Shown: one piece after another, positions 23,770 to 36,704 of the stretch
Layout of the letters: each line of letters opens with the position of its first letter
Position numbering within the stretch: the first letter of the stretch is position 1
Source: Lanius collurio
Taxonomy: Eukaryota; Chordata; Aves; Passeriformes; Laniidae
Reading direction: 5' to 3'
Assembly: GCA_020086605.1 (NCBI GenBank)
Contig: JACBWW010000012.1
Span: forward strand, 8,754,321 to 8,818,320
Length of the DNA stretch: 64,000 nt
Notes under the pieces: model-generated
Database searches by the model: none
The model's input: only the letters and a program-made list of their open reading frames with translations
Told to the model about the DNA's origin: nothing
Position numbers and translations under genes: made by a program

Positions 23770-25110
23770 CTGTCTATTGCTCTTCCCCTCAATAATTTCT
23801 TTTTCCAAGCTGAAAACTCCTTCTCTATCTACTTACTTCTCATACGGCACTCACTCCACACTTCTGATCAGTTTTGTCCCTATCCAGAATGACTTTTCTG
23901 AATCTATTGTAACTTTTCTGAGGTGGCTGATTAAAGTATTCAATATGTGCAGCATTCAAAATTACAGGTGAATAAGGCAGAGGCAGAATAATGTTACCAT
24001 TTTTTTTGCTATTTCTTCCTTAATAGTTTCTAATGTTTTACTGGCCTTTGGAGTTTTGCTGAATGTTGAACAGACATTTCTAAAGTAGTATTCAAGATTA
24101 CTCCAAGAAATTTTTCTTACTGTCAATACTAGTGAAAAGCCTGTACTTCTGTGTAGTTAAGATTTTCTTTTCTGCTTGTCCATGGCTTTGTGCATGTCAG
24201 TGCTTAATTTCACTGACACTACACTGTGTAGTCCTTCAGCATTGTAAGAATCTTCTGTAACTCTTTGTTCTGTTTCAGTTCTGAGAATCCTCAAAAACTC
24301 CGTGTCATTAGCAAACTTTCTCAGCCTCTCCATTCTCTTCCTGTTCCCCCTTATTTATGGTATGTTGAAACACACAGGTCTGCCTGTGGGTCCCTGAGGA
24401 TCTGGTAACCTTTCTCTAAGAGGAAACCCCTAACTTACTTTAACCCTTTGTTTCCTGTCTTTTAACCAATTATTAAGTCATCAGAATACTCTGAGTTTTA
24501 TTCCACATTGATTTAATGTCTTTAAAAGCTTTCGGTGAAGGATCTTGCCAAACCTATTTCTTTCAATCAAAAAATACTTTCTCAGCTGGATCACTTACCA
24601 CTGTTAACACTTTCATTACATTTTAATGGATTGGTGGGGTATGATTTCCCTTTGCAGAAGCTGTCCCAATGTATCATATTTATTTACACCTCCAATGCCC
24701 ATGTTCTTTATTATTGATTGTACCAATTTTGACCCTAATGATATCAGACTTATGAAGCTGTAGTTTTCTGCATCTTCCCCTGGGAAACTTTTTAAAAACC
24801 AATCAGAGCTGTCATTTTTTATTACCTGATATGAGTTACAATTTTAGAAACTTCTTTTAGAACTGTGGCTATATAAAACATGACAGTGTTTATCCATTTT
24901 ATTTCACTTGATTTCTTCTGTTTGAAGGATCTGGGTATATTTTGTTTAGCTTTCAAGCTTCTCATGCACTTTATTGCTTAAGCCAAAAAGCTTTCCTGTT
25001 TTTTTTAAGTCTTTTTTGATAGGTGATAAGTGCATCTTCTAAGCTAGTACCATTAGATCTGAAATATTTTGCCATTTTGGCTTCTCCTTCTAAAAATTTT
25101 TTTAAAGTGT
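23770..25110 (-). repeat. Long ancient CR1 LINE fossil (ORF2 region), about 1.3 kb
   Basis: Read on the + strand, several landmarks occur in the order expected for the reverse complement of an old reptile-type CR1. They are GAGGCAGAATAATGTTA (23980-23996), TTTTACTGGCC then TTGAACAGACATTTC (about 24036-24081), CCTTTGTTTCCTGTCTTTTA (24445-24464), ATTGGTGGGGTATGATTTCC (24630-24649) and a final part near 24780-24830. The element therefore runs on the minus strand with its 3' side on the left. Frames are broken by stops and frameshifts. The open frame at 24971-25153, with KRLKKNRKAFW, may be a piece of the linker ahead of the reverse transcriptase. Boundaries are approximate. Confidence 0.75.
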
Positions 25111-25114
25111 AATA

Positions 25115-28100
25115 TTTGTCTTTATTTTCATCCCATGTCAAAACTGGAAACAACCCACAGTCTATTATTTTACAAAGTCTTATGATCTGTAAACAAATCT
25201 CATGATTGTGCAGAGGGTTTGATTACAGGGTTCCAGCTAATGGAATAATGAAATTGCTCTGTCTCTGTGTCAGTAGCCTCCTAATGACCTATGAGCTTTC
25301 TGCCAGTTTTAAACAAATTTGATAGAAGGGTAGATCTGAAATATTATTGCACTTTTAAAGTTTCATGGAAATTGTCTGGGTACTGGAGGGGGACCTCAGC
25401 TGAATGATTGTGCTGAACCAAAAGTCAAAAAAGGTAAAATTCAGGCATCATCCTGTTTGTCAGGGAATGGATTTATAGCCAGAAGCAGAGTAAGTGCTGT
25501 CTCTTGCCTGATAGAGACAGGAGACATAAGAGAATCTGAGTCTGGTGCTGGGAGAAGTTTTGAGAGAAGGAAGACACAGATAAGTATAAACCCCAATTTC
25601 ATTAGTTCTTCTGCTCATGAAGTCAATTTCCTAAAGTTTGAGTTGACAACATGATGAAATTATGGTTAAATTCTGTCTGTCCAAAAATATTCTTTGAAGA
25701 GAGAAAAGTAAAAGTCCACTTGCTGTGACTCCCTATACTACTTTGTTGGGTGAGGCAGCTAATTCTTCCCCCCTTGCAGTAAACCATCCCCAGAAACCTA
25801 TTCCAAAGGTAACCAGTCTTTTGGACTCTTCACCCCAAGGGAGTGGATGAGAAATGGCCTCTGCCTGTATGACACCTCTGTAGAACCCCACACTTTGCTT
25901 GGCCAGTCTCTGGCATCTTCCACATCATGGGTGCTGAGACAGGAGAGAAAGACTTGAGTTGAGGCTGCCAGCAAAATGCTGCAGGGAGGAGGGGGATTAG
26001 AGTACCATGGATATGTTGGGAGGGAGCCTATTGTTTTGGGGTGCCCTGATGCTGCAGTGAGGGTGCTTGCAGGTGATTTCATTGTCCAAATGATCTCATC
26101 TAGCTCGAATGTCTGCTCTGAACTGTAGTTCTTGTTCACTTGCATGCTGCTTAATCCCATGCAGGATCACCCTGCTAATTTGGAATAATTAAAAAAAAAT
26201 CAACAGAACCAAACAACTTGATAATATGTGCTAAGGAGAGCTGGCATGATTTGCTTGTCTGTAGCACTTAAAAATGAAACGCTCCATCAGCAGGCTTCCT
26301 CAGTGCCATTCAAGGTGATGTAAACATGTACTGAAAATCTGAATAAAGTCATATTTCTAACGGTGCAGGCAAAAATTCTGACCTAGTTTAATCAGTCACT
26401 GTGCTTTTCTGGTTGTTCTGATTTGTTGTTCATTTCTGTTGGGCAGCTGGACAATAGGATTTTGCATGGGCCACAAACAATGAAATAAAACAGCAAGATG
26501 TACTGTATTTTACTGAAACATAGTATAAAGGGCAGCAGGGGACTAGTCAAAGCCCAATATTCTGAGACTGTAATTTTTTATCACTAGTTTATTTCCTTCA
26601 CCAAAATGTTTTTGAGTATAAATATTGGATGAAAGCAAAGCTGCACCACATTTGCTGTCATGGAGTCAAGACCAAAACCTACCTTTTATTAGAATTAAAT
26701 TAATATGGCATAAGTAGTTTTATAGTTTTAACATTTTAATATTATTTATGTTCTAACTGCTCTGCATAAATAGAACTGTTCCTTGCTTCTTTTGGTTTTA
26801 GTACTAATAAAAAGTAATAGGCATAATAATTCAGGGACTGTTTGCATTTCCAGGCACTTTTGTTCTGTCATGTTTACCTACTCAAGGAGACATACTGAAA
26901 GCCAGACCACAAGAAGCTTTAACAAAATATAGCAGCCACTTTTCAACCAAACTATGTATCTGGGAGCAGGAGGAGCCTAAAGCAAATACTTACAATTAGG
27001 ATTATTGATGAAAGATCTTTCCAATAAAAAGAAGACTGAGAAAGTAGCTCTGCGCAGAAATCTACTAGGATGGCTTTTCAGTTTTACTCAGTGCATTACA
27101 GTAATTACATTATAGGTATATTAACAGACATATTTCCCTAATTACCAATTGATTTCCCAGACTACTCAAAAATGTGCAGAAAAATAACCCTACTTGTGAT
27201 GGACATGAAGGTAATATTTTATCTCTAACAACTTGTTGCATTTCATTCAGTAGTAAAAGGAATTTTTAGGTATGGAAGAATGCCATCAGTCCCAGTGCCA
27301 AGAAAGCTAAGAATCTCAAACAATCACCATAAAACCCATGAAGTCAGATTCTGCTTCCAGGGTCTGTAATAACAAAGGAACAAATGTAGGTTTCCTCTAT
27401 TAACATGTCAGAGGATGTGGAGTAGGACCAGTATTTTTCATTTTAAATCATATTATGAAGTACAGCTCAGAATATAGGGAAGAAAATACGTGATGTTCTG
27501 TAACTCAAAGAAGTTTTTTCTTGAACTTCCCTGGAGCCAGGAATATACACAGTACACATTCTACTGCTGATAGATTTATGTAAAGCAACGTACATGTAAC
27601 CTCTTTCTAGTTAACCCTTAAAGGTTAGGCAATTTGTTCTTTCTACAAATCCTGCCTTCAGAGAGTGTAAACCTACCTGGGCTCCTCCTCCTGCCAGTGC
27701 CTCCTATGAACACTTCAGTGCCCTACAATGTTTAAAAGCCCATGTCCTGTACTCTAAACTCCTTTTTGTCTCTGACATTTGGGAAACTAAACAAAATAGG
27801 CTTCCTTATCAAAACGAAGCTTTCTTAAAAACCTCTCACCACCTTTGGTCAGTGACTGTTTAATGCAGAGAGATAACTTTCCATTTACACTCAAGTGGTA
27901 CCACTTCAGAAGGTTTTCTTCCAGTGTCCTCAAACACAAATAATTCTGCATTTGTGAGACTCTAATATCTCTTGCCAAGTAAATTATGTAAATTGCATTA
28001 GCAGAATATATGATGTCACTGCTTATATGAACTACCTTTAAAGTTTCCTCTGTTCCTGTAAAGGGTATGGTCCTCCTTCTATACTTGTGTGATTTATGGG

Positions 28101-28300
28101 TCATGAAAAGAAGGGAGTGAGGTGTGTTTTTTGTGATAATTAGGCATACTGAGTAGAGTGGGTTACATCTTTATCCCTGACAGTTCTGGTCCCCCTCATT
28201 CCACTAATACTGCAAAAGGCAATTGAATGTCTGCTGACTTCAAAGGACTTTCCATAAAGTTTAGAGAGGCATATAGTTTATATAGCTCGTTAGCAACCTA
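25115..28300. other. AT-rich non-coding stretch
   Basis: No gene is supported. Balanced sequence near 25140-25310 (GTTTGATTACAGG, AATGGAATAATGAAATTGC) could be conserved. The minus-strand open frames at 25798-26160 (120 codons) and 27787-28104 (105 codons) were inspected; neither shows a recognisable domain. Confidence 0.5.
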
Positions 28301-28302
28301 AG

Positions 28303-28487
28303 GATCAAATTCAGCTGTTGACTAAACAAGCACAAGCTCCATGATTTGACTTCTTACATGGGATGAGTTTGAAGCTGTCAGAGTCTGCTTCTGGTTTTGC
28401 TTACATAAATGTAGCAAACACCACAGAAGTCAGTAGAATTGTTACACAGGCATAAATTTACTAAAAATTAGAAGAAAATTAGGCCCT
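28303..28487. repeat. Possible palindromic MITE-like relic
   Basis: GGATCAAATTCAGC (28303-28316) is followed by TCTGCTTCTGGTTTTGC near 28384-28400. GAAGTCAGTAGAATTGTTAC, CAGGCATAAATTTAC and finally AAAATTAGGCCCTAAG (about 28476-28491) come next. This order resembles a symmetric reptile repeat with a 'gaagtcaatggagttac' centre and 'gatcaaattc/ ..aggccct' ends. The copy is diverged, so the call is tentative. Confidence 0.45.
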
Positions 28488-28489
28488 AA

Positions 28490-28860
28490 GTCTCCTTCGC
28501 CTGAGTCATGTTTTAGTCATTGATCATTTTATCCTCAATTTGGGATAAGCCTCGATGAAATTTTGCACAGCCCTATCGTGTTTGCAATCTAAAAAGAGGT
28601 TAAGGAAATAGCCACACTGGGAGGAGTGACAATATGCAAATGCCTTTGCAAAGCACATTCATCCTCGGCAGAGTTGTAACATGTCCCATGGTTCTCATTA
28701 AGGGTTTTTTGCTAAATCTTTTTGTTTTTCCTGTCTTACTGGCAAATGTTTACTATTCCCAGATACTTACTGTATTTAGCATCAAACTGTAGCTGGAATC
28801 ACAGACAGCTGCTGAAATTGTTGGTGAGTGTGTAAAATGCTGCAAACAAATAAAAGGTGA
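28490..28860. promoter_or_regulatory. Possible conserved non-coding element with octamer site
   Basis: This segment contains a perfect POU octamer ATGCAAAT at 28634-28641, next to a second TTTGCAAAG (28645-28653). CATTGATCATTTTATC lies upstream. Composition is balanced, without transposon marks. This would fit an enhancer, but it is motif reading only. Confidence 0.28.
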
Positions 28861-28864
28861 AGAT

Positions 28865-31800
28865 GGAAGTAGTGCAGGAGTTCTCACACAGAGCGTGGTC
28901 AAAGACCAGGGAATGGGTTATGCTTTCCTCCACAGTGCTGCTCTATCACAGTCAAATAGTGCCCTTTTAAAAAATGAAATATTCTCTGCACATCTCCAAA
29001 CCTGATAACTTAAACATGAATCCTCCCACAGCATTCAAAAAATGAGTACTGCTGTTGTCACAGACATAGAACTACTCTCTCCTTCCTAAAGCATCTCAAC
29101 CTCAGTGTGTCTGAACTGTAACTTCTGGGTTCACCACGGCTGCTGGGGCTGCTTTAGGACAAGCAGGTGTCTCACAGAATTCAGATGTTCTGCAACAGAG
29201 AACAAGGCCTTTAAAAACAGCTCTCTCCCTCGTGACAACCATGCCTGAGACAGTGTTTCATTTCCCCAGTGAAGGAAAATCCTCAGAATCCATGATATGA
29301 AATGCTGACTTCTGATGGCAGTTGCTGCCAATTTACTGTTTTAATTCTCAATGTTTGTATATTAGTCACTGAAGAGTCAAGCTCTGGCACAGAAACACTG
29401 GTATTTTTGAAGGGCAAATCTGAGAACTGAGTATGTGTGCCTGGGAAGTTTGGGCTATGCCACTGCAAGTCTACATGTAAAAGAAAAAAGAAAATGCAAT
29501 GAGGGGAGTCCTATGTTTTAATTTTGTATTGGAGATTCAAACCAGCATTCTTCAAGATCTAAAAAGTGACAAAGACTTCTCCCAGCCTCAGAGGGATTTT
29601 TAAAAAATTGGTTTCAAGTGATTCTGGATCAGGAGGTACATTCCAGTTTGAAAAGGCAGATGCTGGATTGGTATATCCTGTTAAAATACTCCTGGCTCAA
29701 TTACTCATCTCTCTGTTGTACATTAATTGACTTTGCCTTATCCTGTTCCCAAAAGGGAGAGTTCCCGTCTGTTCATACTGTAAAGTTATTGATCTGCATG
29801 GTGGCTGTGTGTGAGTCCTCAGAGACGTTTTGCAGGAGGCAGGGGAATCCAGTGCTGCAGAGAGAGTTACTGCAAATTCACATTGGGTCCAATTTTGCTC
29901 ACAGTCTGTTGAGGCCTGAGCAGTCTGCAAAGCTCAGAGATACAGCAATATTTGGGTAGTAAATAAGAAAGGCCTGGCTATGAGGGTGGGTTTTTCCAAG
30001 TGCAGCAGATCTAATTTTAAGGTGAGAACCCCCAGGTGTCCTTCCTCTGTGCAACGGACACGTTGGGGTTCAGAGAGAAAATGTGTTGGCTGGCTCAGGG
30101 TGAGATAAACTGCCAGACACTGATGTGGGTTTCTTTTATGTGGCGTCTGTGGAACCAGTTACAGCTCAGAGCAAACACAGCCGCTTCTCAGTAAATTGTT
30201 TATGCTCCATTTCTAGTAGTTCTCCTGCTAGTACAGATTGTTCAGCAACCAAATAGCAGGCTTAATCCATCAGGTCTGAAAGAGCAGAGATACTTTGAGG
30301 AGAAATTTGGCCTCATGTGTCCATATTCAAGCTAGTGGGTCTTTTGGATGTTTCTCAGTTTTTGTGTCGGCTTTTCTGTCTTTCATTTGATAAACCTCTC
30401 TTCTCCCATCTGGAATTCCACCTCCTGTGTCCAAATCTCATCTTTCTGACTTTTCTAAACCTTAGGAAATAAAGAAGAAATGTATATAAGCCAGAAATGA
30501 AATGATGGCCCTGCTGAAGGAAGTAGAAAAACTGAGGCTGATTGGTTGCATTCAGACTTAAGTGTTCCTGTTTGAGCACTCAGGAATTCAGAAAATACTG
30601 CTAGCATTGAGAAAAATATGCTTTTTTGACTATCTGTGTTTCTTCCTCATCCATGACCATTTGTGGAAGAATATGGAAAACTTTTTCCTATGAAAGGTCT
30701 TTTCCATGCAAAATGTGATAAGCAACACTCAGTAATGTTATATAACTCTCTCACAATGTATTTTTTCTAAAAGTCTCAAAACATCTGTCATGGGTCACAG
30801 AACAGAATCACTCCTGTTTTAGTGGAGAGAGAGAGACTCAGTGCCGCACATTTCTTGCTCAATGCCACATCCATTGAACTATGGAGGAAGAGTGAATTGC
30901 GAGTCCAGTGTTCCAAGTAAAACTGCTTGTGCAGACATAACTGGAGATGAGAAGGACATAAGCAGGTACTTGCCTGGTTTATTTAAATTCCTCTCTGCCA
31001 GGGACCAGCAAAGACACTCGATTTCCCTTCTTATGACTTGCATACTCGGTTGTTTTAAAATTTACGATAAGCAAGTGCTCAAGCATGTAAGCTTAACATT
31101 CTCTTTCTGGGAGCGCTCATGTGAACATGAGTCAAGTACTTGAATGTTTGTGGAAAATGAAGGCAAAAGAGGCATACTTGAATATTTATGGAAATTAATT
31201 GTGATATGCACCCCATTCTGTTGGACTCATCAGAGCAAGAGTGACTGTGTGGAGGCATTACCACTGAGTTGCAGGGTGTCCACTTGCCTTCCAGCTCTAA
31301 AGCAAGGACCAGGAGCAATTTCTCCTAGGAGAGCAATAGCTACCCTTTGTGCATTCCTGTGACTGCACATTGCCACACAGGTCTAGGTGAGAGCCCAGGG
31401 GATGGGATAGGCTCACACCCTCAGTTTAATATAATAGCTTCTTTTGAAAGCAAGATCATATATTTATTTCTTCATCATATGACTAGGGGGAAGAAAAAAA
31501 AAGATAAAGCAGACAAGAATACTCTCATTTATTAGGCTTAGGGAGCTCTGATGTTCAAGCTCGGTTCTTGTGGGAACTGAAGATAAGAGAAAAAGCTCCC
31601 CACTGCCAGATATAACCTCTGCAGTAGGATCTTTAGAAAAAAAAGAAAAAAAGAAGTACATCTGAAAATGTTTTCCTTTGTACTGTTGGTTTTTTTACAT
31701 TCCTAGGGACCAGCTACATGGATCTGGGAATTATATGATAAACTTTGGATTTATGCCGTCAGTTCCTATGCCTCTTATTTTTTACTTGCTTAGATTCTGA

Positions 31801-34030
31801 TCTCAGTGCGTTGCTACTTTTCACAGTACATTTAAAAAATCCACTTACACACACATGGGTTTGATATATATCATACCCTAAGGACAACAGTACGGCCAAG
31901 AGATTACATTTTAACAATTAAAAGGAAGGAAGAAAGGAATTAAATTATTACCACATTTTAATTTTTCTCTAGGTGAACTTCATATATTGGCTATACAGTG
32001 CTCTTCCAAAGTATAACAGGTATCTATTCGTGCCAAAACAGACCTGAAATGGTGTGGCCTGGTATTTTGTCAGACTGCATATCAAATGTGACCTAAAACA
32101 AAAAGAATGGTGGATTTGGTTCAATACCCATTAAAGATCAGAGAGCAGACATATTGCACTCCAGAAGAAGGGAAAAATTATACTGAAAATGAAAAAGGAT
32201 TTAGAAAAGTGTTTTTAATATAATTTGTTTGATTTCTAAAGATTCTTAATGCATCAGGAGCTCTCTTGATTCTTTAAGGAATAGGTATATTGAAGTCAAG
32301 CCAGACACAACCCCCCCCAAACTGCTACACCTTTTGTTGTATTAACAGAATAAATACAATAATATTTATTACAAACATTTTATAAACACATCACTGCCAC
32401 CGTGCTTTGGGCTGTGAAAAGCATGCACATGAATTTACAGCTCATTGTATGAAAACAGTAATTTATTTTAGATTAGACACAACTTGTTGGTATCTGTTAA
32501 CCAAGTACTAGGAAAGATTGCTGTGGGTTGCTAGATCATGTTCGAGCTCCTGGTTCTATTACTCTAAGAGTAAGTAAATATTAGGAACTGTCTCTTGATT
32601 CAAAAAGAACAAGTTCAGGTCCTGCTAAATGTTGACAGAACGTAGCCAAAAGTATGTACATATGCAACCTGTAGAACAAGGTGTCTCCAGAAAGATGAAT
32701 TCCCTGTGGTCTCCTTGCAAGCCCCAGTGGGAAGACTGGTTCATGGTCTTCTTTTATTGGTTTGTGTTTTTAAATATATGTAAAGCAGTCATCTTCTAAC
32801 AAAGTATGTTGAGGAGTACATTTTGGTTCATGAAATATATGCTGAATACAAATAGCTCTTGTTCAGATTTAAACAAATGTAGGGACCAGGAGTGATTTTT
32901 TTTTTTTTTGGACTGCCTAATGCCATGTACTAAAATATTTCAGTTAAATACAAGAAAATTCTCTTGTAATTAATTCTGAGATATTTTGGACATACATATA
33001 ATTTTGGGAAAACCATTTTTTTTATAGCTCCTATCATAAACAAACAATGATGCTGTCCCAGGAAAAATATATTTCACTCTCATGGGCTTTCATTGAATAA
33101 AGACATTTTGAACTGAGCTCCTTAAAATATCAATGCTCTATATTACTCCCCAGATACGGATATAAATCTTTATAATAGTGCACTTTACAAGCAGCACTCC
33201 TGAGTCTTTTTTTGATTGGTAATCACAGTGTTTCCTTATTAATACAGTAAAAAATGTAAAAGACATAAACAGTTTGAAATCTATCTGTTCTTTCTGTATG
33301 GAGATACATCAGCTTCTGCTTTAAGCAGTCCTAATGTTTCAGCCATCATGTTTTTTATGGGTTTATATGGGAAGGAAATTGTACCAGAAAACTGAATTCA
33401 ATGACAGCCATTCTGTGAATAAATCTAGTTATCTTTGGTATCCTGAATGTAATAAAAATGTACAAAAGTTAAATTTCTGCATCATCACAGAGTTATGTTG
33501 ACTGTTTTTAATGTCAGTAGGGAAACAGATTTCCAACCAACATGTATTTCCCCCAAATACTGCCTAATTTCAGGTTATGTTTTCATTAAAACAGTGTCTA
33601 AGAGACACTGTGTGCTTACTAATCCCAACACTAAAATATCTGATGAAAATGTAAAAATATTCAAGAATAAAAACTTATCTACATTCTGGATAAAATGTAA
33701 GAGTCCAGATACTCTTAATATTTTTAAACCTCATAATTCTCCTATACCCTTGCACCATAACTTCTGAAATTTCTGTTTACAGAACTGCTTCCCTCCCCAG
33801 TTACAGAGGCAATATGTCTTTCTCACACCTTGATTAATGTTATGTTTGTGTTTGGTAGGGAGCTGTGAATATGTAGGCTTCCATAACTTGGCATCAATTC
33901 TGGTAAACCCACGTCCTTCCCACTAGCAACTTGTGTTTTTGGAAGAATTCAACCATTCCTTACCTTCTTTTTGTATGCCTAGACAACATTTTTAGGAAGC
34001 CTTGTCTTTTCCTTTGGGAAGGCAGAGCAA
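28865..34030. other. Non-coding stretch
   Basis: No gene is supported. A poly-T run lies at about 32898-32909. The open frames at 29618-29959, 30841-31143 and 31144-31362 have unrecognised translations and overlap others on the opposite strand. No repeat family was recognised. Confidence 0.5.
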
Positions 34031-34035
34031 TAGGG

Positions 34036-34076
34036 TTGTTTGTTTGTTTGTTTGTTTTGTTTGTTTGTTTGTTTTT
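34036..34076. repeat. (TTTG)n microsatellite
   Basis: About ten TTTG units with one TTTTG interruption near the middle. This is a simple tandem repeat; a Lys/Gln-rich open frame on the minus strand here is only its translation. Confidence 0.95.
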
Positions 34077-34079
34077 GTG

Positions 34080-35245
34080 GAAGGTTAAGAGGGATTAAGA
34101 TTTTTTCTTCCTCTGTTGTATGCTGAGGCAAATGTTTGGAAAATCTAAAAATTGTGTCTTTAGAGCAAAGCACAAATTTGGCAGTGTTGGGTGTTGATAT
34201 AATGCCCATTTCAGAATATTATTTTGTCTTTACTGCTGTTTGCTGTTTGCCAGCTGCCATTACCTGTTAGAGTCACCTACAATGAAGACAAATGGAAAGT
34301 GAGCCTGTTTCTCAGACTCAAGGCAAAGTTGAAGCAAAGCCTGAGTGCTCTGACACTATCTGTTCCTGTCAGTAAGACACTTCCATAGTGCTGGGGGAGC
34401 CTGAGCATCTCTGGAACATCTCAGGCACTGGTCTACAAGTGCCATACAGATCTTAAACCCACCTTATTCCACAAACTGTTTGTACAGTAGGGTATGCTAA
34501 ACTTCTGGAACATGAACAAGCAATGCAATATAGACTTCTTGAACTACACCATATGGCTTTAGGAGCATCTTCTGTGGATTTTCATAGAATATCCCCCAGT
34601 TATCCCAATGACATTCTTTTGAGGTCATTACATGAATCTGTATATAACCTTTGAGGGGATGAGTGGTGAAGTCAATAGAAAAGATAAGTTCTGTAGTTCT
34701 GTACTATTAGGCTTCCACAGAATTATAGATACTCTATAATGACTGTGTTTACAGTTTAGGTGTATAATTTATAAGATAACCCTGGGAACTTGCTTCCTAC
34801 TTAGTCTTAGGGATAATGAGAATACTTAATAGGGATTTTGTTGCCATGTCGTAGGACATTTCATAAGAATGCCATGGAAACAGAGTTTGGTTGAAGAATT
34901 TATACAGTACTACAAAAGCTGGCTGGAAGAATACATGCAGGTCATCAGAAGAAGGATTTCCTGAAAAAAATGCAAATTTATGTTGATTAATATTTTGCAG
35001 GGATCTTGCTACCTTTTTGGTGTAGTTTAATGTGATATAATATGAACCTTATGGGAAATATTTGCCTGCAATATTTTCAGGTTATATGAAGCTGGACTGA
35101 CTGCAGAGGTGCTGAAAATGGGATTAATATTTAAAATTATTTTGACAAGTTGTTGTTACAGCCTGAAAAATGGATGCAAAATCACATGATACAAGAAAGT
35201 AGGTATATCAGGTAACCAAACACAGGGCAGGAAAGTTGGTTAGGA
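34080..35245. other. Non-coding stretch
   Basis: No gene is seen. The right part, from about 35000, may be a 5' continuation of the CR1 remnant starting at 35250, but no reverse-transcriptase motif is readable there. Confidence 0.45.
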
Positions 35246-35249
35246 TCAA

Positions 35250-35720
35250 CTTTTCAGAATCAGTTTTGGGATTAGTGTGGATCACAAACTGAGCATAAAT
35301 CATGATGTTCTGGAAGAGATGAGATTAATGATGGGATTTCTAAACAGGAAGACAGTCTGTCATGAAGAAGAAATTCTTGTATTCTGGTCAGAAATGGTAA
35401 AACCTAGCTTAATTTCTAGGTCCATTTTTTGAGGCTTCCAAATAAGAGTTGGATCATACAGAAAGTTCAGAGAAGAAATATGGAAATGGTGAAAGTTCTG
35501 GAAAAGTGACCTCCATGAAGTACTACAATTCCATTTGTAGAGTTTGGTGATGACCCATAGCTGAAGAGAAAACTAAGGCACTCAGATGTGGAGTTTTCTT
35601 GTTCTGAGTAGAAAATTTGTACCTTCAGTACTGCTTGCAGGCTGGAGCAATCTCATGGAGAAGCAGCTCTTTGTAGTCAATCATGTATCGGTCACAGAGG
35701 GTAGTAAATATGTAACTCTA
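35250..35720 (+). repeat. Ancient CR1 LINE remnant, reverse-transcriptase C-terminal region
   Basis: At 35268-35297 the + strand encodes GISVDHKLSI, a close version of the 'LGI.VD.KLNMS' word in the C-terminal part of CR1 ORF2 proteins. At 35459-35491 it encodes QKVQRRNMEMV, matching the later 'LE.VQRRATKM' word at about the right distance. The two words are in different frames (start coordinate modulo 3 is 0 and 2), so at least one indel separates them. Stops are present. The protein would have been the polymerase that copies CR1 RNA; this copy is dead. Confidence 0.72.
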
Positions 35721-35724
35721 AGTC

Positions 35725-36280
35725 TTCCCAAAGTGTGTCACATAGATGTCCTGAGTAATAGACACAAATCAAACTCATTATTAAGCATTAAGCTTTACTT
35801 GTAGAGTTCCCTGGTTGGCTCTGGCATTCTATAGATATAAATTAAGATATTTTCCTCTGGCTCTATTTCTCTGCAAAATAGGCAAATCAACATTGGAACT
35901 TTTAGAAATGATGATGTCTGCTTATTCAAAGTAATGCTTATTCCGATACTGAATGTCTCATCATGGTAATTGCCCAGAAAGGACTCTTGGTGAAATGTGT
36001 CTGGGGAATAATGTCAACAGTAGAAAGGGGCTGTGCTGAAGACTCACAATGGCAAAAAATGTGACACATTAATTGACTGGGGTGGACTGTAACACAGCAG
36101 AACATAATAGGAAAACAGGGAGTGTATAATGTTGCAGAAGTCTTCAAAATAGATTGGACCACAGAAGAGAGCTTGTTCCTCCTTTTGCCTAAGGTGGAAG
36201 AAGTGTATCTAGATGATTCCCAATTATGTTTAATTTATTTTTAAAAATCTCCATCCTCTGCTTAAGTATATAACTTTTTT
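35725..36280. other. Non-coding stretch, possibly more old repeat
   Basis: This is unassigned sequence between two CR1 remnants. Nothing readable was found. Confidence 0.4.
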
Positions 36281-36282
36281 TA

Positions 36283-36329
36283 TACACGTACATACACACA
36301 CACATGCACACACACACTCACGCACATAT
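36283..36329. repeat. Imperfect (CA)n microsatellite
   Basis: An alternating CA tract begins with TACACGTACATACAC and is interrupted by TG and TC. It is a simple repeat. Confidence 0.9.
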
Positions 36330-36439
36330 AGGAATTTTCTGCTGAAAAATAAACCAGTTGCCAAATGCTTCTTCTCATGACTTCAATGATTCCTTCATTA
36401 CCACTCCAGAATGTGATGGTTAGGGCTTATCACACATTT

Positions 36440-36700
36440 CTTTCTAATTATGCCCATTTTCTAAACATCTTACTACTGTTCCTGCTGCTCTTCTCTTCAG
36501 CCTCTTCAATTTGTCTACATCTTTCATAAAGTATGACACTGAGAGCTGACACAGAAGTACTGCTGAGCTTGTGAGCAATGAGGAGAGTGAGACAATTTCT
36601 TCCCTTGTCTTACATAGGATGTTCTGGTTAACACATGTCAGAATGACATCTGTCATTTTTTTTTGTAACAGTGTTACACCATAGGCTGGGAATTAGTTAG
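36440..36700 (-). repeat. Ancient CR1 LINE remnant with a surviving open segment
   Basis: A 70-codon open frame on the minus strand (36656 to 36444) contains DVILTCVNQNILCKTREE and then FMKDVDKLKRLKRRAAG. These match in order and spacing two words in the C-terminal region of CR1 ORF2 proteins, the 'ILGCINR...KTREVI' and 'KD.D.LE.VQRRATKM' segments. On the + strand the segment continues to AACAGTGTTACACC (36668-36681), the usual upstream part. It lies on the opposite strand to the remnant at 35250-35720 and covers nearly the same part of the protein, so the two are separate insertions. It has no start or complete domain and is not a gene. Confidence 0.78.
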
Positions 36701-36704
36701 TCTG

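Noticed and set aside
27787..28104. Minus-strand open frame considered as a retrotransposon polymerase piece (WYHLS word)
   Set aside because: No catalytic motif or ordered match to any LINE protein could be found.
34036..34076. Lys/Gln/Asn-rich peptide on the minus strand
   Set aside because: It is simply the translation of the (TTTG)n microsatellite.
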